From contig NZ_JBGQOM010000001.1 in the NCBI RefSeq assembly GCF_052119645.1, positions 434,001 through 498,000 of the forward strand: DNA of 64,000 nt. The letters are read 5' to 3'. Both the position numbers and the translations under genes were made by a program. The notes beneath the pieces were generated by a model. That model worked only from the letters and a program-made list of their open reading frames with translations. It did no database searches and was not told the DNA's origin. Origin of the DNA: Paraglaciecola sp030730205 (GTDB taxonomy: Bacteria; Pseudomonadota; Gammaproteobacteria; Enterobacterales; Alteromonadaceae). Within the stretch, counting starts at the first letter, position 1. Every line of letters starts with the position of its first letter. Shown one piece after another: positions 60,421 to 64,000 of this stretch.

Positions 60421-62055
60421 ATGACACAAGAACAACTAAACAAATTAGGCGCTACTCTTTGGGGTATCGCCAACAGCTTACGTGGGGCAATGAATGCTGA
60501 TGACTTCCGTGACTATATGCTGTCATTTCTATTCTTACGCTATTTATCAGATAATTATGAAACAGCAGCGAAAAAGGAATTAGGTAGGGATTATCCTCAA
60601 CTTAGTGAGGACGACAAACGTGCACCACTTTCTGTTTTTTACCAAGCGTTGTCTGATCAAGATAAAGCCTTTTTTGAAAAACAAATGCGCCGTAAATTAC
60701 ATTATGTTATTGAGCCTAGCCACTTATGGGCAAGTATCGCTGAAATGGCGCGTAAGCAAGATGATGAATTGCTGCGAACGTTAGAGGCGGGCTTTAAATA
60801 TATTGAAAACCACAGCTTTGATAGCAGTTTTCAAGGCTTGTTTTCGGAGATAAATCTTAACTCAGAAAAACTAGGTAAAAAGCCAGCAGACCGTAACGCT
60901 AAACTATGCATTATTATTCAAAAAATATCTGAAGGAATCGCTCAGTTTTCAACAAACACCGATATTTTAGGGGATGCTTATGAGTATCTTATTGGTGAGT
61001 TTGCAGCTGGTTCAGGTAAAAAAGCAGGGGAATTTTATACTCCACAGCCCATTTCCGATATTTTGTCGCGCATCGTGGTTTTAGATAGCCAAGAGCCTGC
61101 AACAGGGTTGAAGAAAAAGCTTGATAAGGTAATGGATTTCGCTTGTGGTTCAGGTTCATTACTATTGAACGTTCGTAAACGTCTTGGCGCTGATGGCATT
61201 GGTAAAATATACGGACAAGAGAAAAATATAACAACTTATAACCTCGCCAGAATGAACATGCTCCTGCACGGCGTTAAAGATACTGAGTTCGATATTCACC
61301 ACGGCGATACCCTACTCAATGACTGGGATATGCTCAATGAGATGAATCCCGCTAAAAAGATTAAGTGTGACGCGATAGTCGCAAATCCACCCTTCAGCTA
61401 TCGCTGGGAACCAACTGAAGCACAAGGGGATGACTTCCGCTTTAAAAGCCACGGTTTGGCTCCTAAATCTGCTGCCGATTTTGCATTCTTACTTCACGGT
61501 TTCCACTTCTTAAGTGATGAAGGAACTATGGCAATTATACTCCCTCATGGTGTACTGTTTAGAGGAGGTGCCGAAGCCCATATACGTACTAAATTACTGA
61601 AAGATGGGCATATTGATACAATAATTGGACTACCTTCAAACTTGTTTTTCTCTACGGGTATTCCAGTTTGTATTTTAGTTCTAAAGAAATGCAAAAAGTA
61701 TGATGATGTTCTTTTTATAAATGCAAGTGAACACTTTGGCAGCGGGAAACGTCAAAACCAATTGAGAGAAGAAGACATTGACAAGATCGTTGATACCTAT
61801 CAATTTCGTAAAGAAGAAGATCGCTATGCACGTCGAGTTAGCTTAGAAGAAATTGAAAAGAACGAATTTAATCTTAATATCTCAAGATATGTGAGTACCG
61901 CAGTTGCCGAGGCTAAAGTCGATTTGAAAGAAGTGCATGAGCAACTGACAAATATTGAAGAAGATATATCTAAGGCATTAGATGAGCATAATTCGTATTT
62001 AAAGGAACTCGGACTGGATCTGTTGCCTACTAGTTCATTAAAAAATAAGTCATAA
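60421..62055 (+). CDS. hsdM: Type I restriction-modification methyltransferase subunit M
   Basis: N6-adenine methyltransferase subunit. The 544-residue protein has the HsdM N-terminal helical domain (LGATLWGIANSLRGAMNADDFRDYMLSFLFLRYLSDNYE), the SAM-binding FACGSGSLLLN near 239-249, catalytic NPPF near 322 and a C-terminal coiled part. GEFYTPQPISDIL precedes the SAM motif, as usual. It starts 1 bp after prrC, so all five genes form one operon. It is the last gene before attR. Confidence 0.96.
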   Translation: MTQEQLNKLGATLWGIANSLRGAMNADDFRDYMLSFLFLRYLSDNYETAAKKELGRDYPQLSEDDKRAPLSVFYQALSDQDKAFFEKQMRRKLHYVIEPSHLWASIAEMARKQDDELLRTLEAGFKYIENHSFDSSFQGLFSEINLNSEKLGKKPADRNAKLCIIIQKISEGIAQFSTNTDILGDAYEYLIGEFAAGSGKKAGEFYTPQPISDILSRIVVLDSQEPATGLKKKLDKVMDFACGSGSLLLNVRKRLGADGIGKIYGQEKNITTYNLARMNMLLHGVKDTEFDIHHGDTLLNDWDMLNEMNPAKKIKCDAIVANPPFSYRWEPTEAQGDDFRFKSHGLAPKSAADFAFLLHGFHFLSDEGTMAIILPHGVLFRGGAEAHIRTKLLKDGHIDTIIGLPSNLFFSTGIPVCILVLKKCKKYDDVLFINASEHFGSGKRQNQLREEDIDKIVDTYQFRKEEDRYARRVSLEEIEKNEFNLNISRYVSTAVAEAKVDLKEVHEQLTNIEEDISKALDEHNSYLKELGLDLLPTSSLKNKS

Positions 62056-62066
62056 TTCATGCCTTA

Positions 62067-62090
62067 GGGGTATAAAGTAGGGTACCCAAT
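62067..62090. repeat. Candidate integrase arm site, right end
   Basis: GGGGTATAAAGTAGGGTACC (62067-62086), then CAAT. It differs from the left-end motif at 49087 by only a few bases. It lies 48 bp inside attR. Confidence 0.5.
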
Positions 62091-62137
62091 ATTTAAATTA
62101 TTTTAATTTAATTGTATATCAATCACTTAAGTTAAAT

Positions 62138-62156
62138 ATGGGCGGCATGATGTAAA
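62138..62156 (+). repeat. attR: second copy of the groEL 3'-end repeat
   Basis: ATGGGCGGCATGATGTAAA, identical to 48937-48955. Upstream of it there is no groEL sequence; downstream lies the presumed original groEL flank with its own terminator. Confidence 0.88.
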
Positions 62157-62215
62157 ATCATTCATCCCAAAGCCCAGCTTTGAGATCTCAGCTGCTTTTG
62201 CAGTGAAGAATAAGG

Positions 62216-62237
62216 AACCCGCTTCGGCGGGTTTTTT
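62216..62237 (+). terminator. Terminator beyond attR, probably the ancestral groESL terminator
   Basis: CCCGC (62218-62222), loop TTCG, GCGGG (62227-62231), then TTTTTT. The TTCG loop makes it stable. In the DNA before integration it would lie about 60 bp after the groEL stop. Confidence 0.88.
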
Positions 62238-62506
62238 ATTGCTGACAAAATGAGCATTGCTTTTGTGCGAGATGCTTTAGCTGCGACGCTTTTTGTATGG
62301 ATTCGCGGCAAGGTAATAGACTGTGCTGCGAGCACTTGTTCGCCATACAATATTTCATGTTTCGACTACAGGACAGCCATGTTAATTCTTTTTAACCTAT
62401 CGGCCGGCATTTTCGTGCACTTTTAACTTACAAAAGAGAGTCAATTGAAAATTTAGCGTTCCCTGCAATACTCTTTGTGAACTGCTAAATAATCAAGGAT
62501 ATTGAG

Positions 62507-63127
62507 ATGAGTGAATCGGTTTCTCTACAAACGCCACCGCCTAAAGATCCTGACACCCGTCATTGGCGTTGGGGGCAATTTCATTTTTTTCTATCGATCG
62601 TCGTCATACTCCTTGCCTATTACTATGGTCTAAAATACTTTTTACATCTTTTATATCAGTCAGTTGAAATTCATAACTCTGTGGCAAAAGATGATCGCGC
62701 TATCACTATTATCTTTCTTCAACAGCTTTTTTGTTTAGGTTTGCTGGGCGGAGCAATGCACTGCCACGTATTTATCGCCAAAGAATTTAACCAATATCAT
62801 CGTGAAAAAGATATTTCTAATGCGCCCATGGCAATAGATTTTTTAGGTTATATCATGCAGATCATTGGAGGTGGACTGACAGGTGTTATCCTGTTTTTTG
62901 CGTTAAAAACAGGACTAGTGGTTGTTACTTCAGGCTCTACCGCTCAGGTAACAGACATGCCTGCTACGTTGACTCCCTACGCCGAATGGCTTATTGCTTT
63001 TGCTGGCGGATTAGGCACACATCATGTGAAAGCTTTTCTTGATAAATTTGGCCAATCTTCTACGGGGGCACAGGGTAAATACGGTAATGAGAAAAATGGT
63101 AAGGCATCACAAGACAAACCGAAATAA
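62507..63127 (+). CDS. Membrane protein of unknown function
   Basis: A 206-residue protein with about four membrane segments (roughly 27-50, 68-90, 108-132, 150-168), a proline-rich start (TPPPKDPDTRHWRWGQFHF) and a charged low-complexity tail (GKYGNEKNGKASQDKPK). I recognise no domain. It begins 350 bp after attR, so it belongs to the chromosome rather than the element. Confidence 0.65.
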   Translation: MSESVSLQTPPPKDPDTRHWRWGQFHFFLSIVVILLAYYYGLKYFLHLLYQSVEIHNSVAKDDRAITIIFLQQLFCLGLLGGAMHCHVFIAKEFNQYHREKDISNAPMAIDFLGYIMQIIGGGLTGVILFFALKTGLVVVTSGSTAQVTDMPATLTPYAEWLIAFAGGLGTHHVKAFLDKFGQSSTGAQGKYGNEKNGKASQDKPK

Positions 63128-63259
63128 TCCAACCCTGTTAAACTCACGTATAGTGAAGGGTAAGAGCAGTAATCACCTTAATTAGCGCGCTGACAACTTA
63201 GTATAACTGCAGATAAATAATCCACACATTTATGCTAAGCTGCGCGTCCTCCTGGAAAA

Positions 63260-63709
63260 ATGGAACCTAAAATGTCCTTGTTAAAATTCATAAGCCTTGT
63301 TGTCGTAATGTTGTGGGGAACACTGTCGTACGGCAGTCACGTTTATGCTCAAGAACCGGTAGCAAAAATAACGGCGAGTAAAAGTGTTAAAACAACAATG
63401 AAATCCATGTCATTAACCTATAGGCAGGCAATGCTCGCAACCGAAACTGATACAATGTTGAGCTTGGTCATCCAGCTACAGCAACTCGTTGCGTCAGTGC
63501 AGTTAGTTCAATTTGACGCCAAGCGACAATCAATATTGCAGCAAGGCTTAGCTGAAGTGCAATTGCAACTGGATTTGGTCCAAGCAAGCTTAGCAAACGG
63601 TGATATCACCAGTGCAAAACAGCGGTTAGAAAAAGTGGATGAGTTAAAAAAACAGTACCATAAAGAACGTAGTCCAAGTATTTGGCAGTTAATTTTTGGC
63701 CGTGGTTAA
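63260..63709 (+). CDS. Cytochrome b562-like periplasmic protein
   Basis: A 149-residue protein with a signal peptide (cleavage near YAQ|EP at about 31). The mature part resembles the four-helix cytochrome b562: SVKTTMKSMSLTYRQAM aligns with the first helix carrying the axial Met, and LDLVQASLANGDITSAKQRLEKVDELKKQYHKERS aligns with the last helix carrying the axial His (QYHKER). The family usually binds one non-covalent haem; its electron partner is unknown. Start could be ATG 63260 or 63272 (MSLLKFISL). Confidence 0.7.
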   Translation: MEPKMSLLKFISLVVVMLWGTLSYGSHVYAQEPVAKITASKSVKTTMKSMSLTYRQAMLATETDTMLSLVIQLQQLVASVQLVQFDAKRQSILQQGLAEVQLQLDLVQASLANGDITSAKQRLEKVDELKKQYHKERSPSIWQLIFGRG

Positions 63710-64000
63710 AAACTTGTTTTTAATTTTTTATCCTCTCAAACCTTTATGCTAGGTTTAAAAAAACGTATAGCCATGCAACTAACCAACAAAGCGTTTTGAT
63801 CGTGGCCTATCTTATTAAGAGCTAAGTAACATTCTGCTCCTTGTAATCTATGCCAATCAGGTTAGAGAGTTAACTTTTACTGCACCAACACACTGACGCT
63901 TCGCTGATACGATTAATCAGGATAATTGAGCAAAGTGTTCATGTGAAAAACGATTATTCACTCCGTGTTGCTTGAGCGTCTTCTTCGCCTTCTTCAGCCA
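63710..64000. other. Right edge, no supported gene
   Basis: No convincing gene is seen in the last 291 bases. Two short minus-strand frames enter from the right edge (one ending AEEGEEDAQATRSE, one ending HEHFAQLS); either could be the tail of a gene outside the window, but neither can be named. Confidence 0.4.

Larger units (their letters stand above)
62056..62506. other. Right end of the element and flank, no gene
   Basis: This 451-base stretch holds the right arm-type motif, attR and the terminator at 62216-62237. Then comes DNA up to the membrane-protein gene. A minus-strand frame at 62162-62350 has no ribosome binding site and overlaps the terminator, so it is not called. Confidence 0.6.

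Noticed and set aside
62162..62350. Minus-strand open frame of 62 codons right of attR
   Set aside because: It covers the intrinsic terminator, has no ribosome binding site and no recognisable protein features.
63890..64000. Tail of a minus-strand gene at the right edge
   Set aside because: Two competing short frames enter from outside and neither has enough residues to identify.

Overview
The window reads as chromosomal DNA of a marine gammaproteobacterium, most likely from the Alteromonadaceae (Alteromonas/Glaciecola/Paraglaciecola type). This is inferred from the E. coli-like arrangements of thrLABC, ftsB-ispD-ispF-truD, pcm-nlpD-rpoS, rplU-rpmA-obgE, rpsF-rpsR-rplI and groESL, combined with carboxynorspermidine-type polyamine genes, opgGH, the ygiF/ygiM pair and a TIGR03546/TIGR03545 pair. 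No rRNA, tRNA or CRISPR array was recognised.

Layout. 1-2.8 kb: tail of a NadR-like P-loop protein, then carboxynorspermidine synthase and decarboxylase (alternative spermidine or norspermidine synthesis). 3.2-9.1 kb: opgGH (periplasmic glucans), a DUF2127 protein, an EthD protein and an MscS channel, an osmotic/envelope theme. 9.1-13.6 kb: D-cysteine desulfhydrase-like enzyme, then a periplasmic solute-binding protein overlapping a hybrid histidine kinase with no transporter genes. 13.7-18.6 kb: thioredoxin-like lipoprotein, HdfR-like regulator, small secreted and small charged proteins, and an ATP-grasp ligase coupled to a GNAT/C39-peptidase fusion. 18.6-24.3 kb (minus strand): ung and the threonine operon with a leader peptide and attenuator. 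24.4-30.6 kb: YgiF/YgiM, a decayed ECF sigma gene beside an intact DUF6768-like partner, LysE, and the TIGR03546/03545 pair. 30.7-37.1 kb: ftsB-ispD-ispF-truD-pcm-DUF368(PopT)-nlpD-rpoS, lacking surE. 37.1-38.1 kb: a degraded IS4-type transposase. 38.2-46.6 kb: tpx, folA-obgE, rpmA-rplU, ispB, an ECF sigma/putative anti-sigma/DUF4097 operon, a MOSC protein and the rplI-rpsR-rpsF operon. 46.8-49 kb: groESL behind a sigma-32-type promoter.

48.94-62.16 kb is a 13.2-kb integrated element. A 19-bp sequence covering the last five codons and stop of groEL is repeated exactly at its far end, so groEL stays intact at attL and attR marks the right edge. The element carries a tyrosine integrase beside attL; a leftward module of AlpA, a DUF3987-like ATPase, two unknown proteins and a MobV/Pre-like relaxase; and a rightward defence operon HTH-hsdR-hsdS-prrC-hsdM. 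PrrC is the anticodon nuclease that type IC restriction complexes keep silent until a phage disables restriction. Three exact-period 163-bp tandem copies of the promoter/RBS/start region precede the defence operon. I regard this groEL-seated, probably mobilizable restriction/anticodon-nuclease island as the most interesting content of the window. The last 1.8 kb holds a membrane protein of unknown function and a cytochrome b562-like protein.
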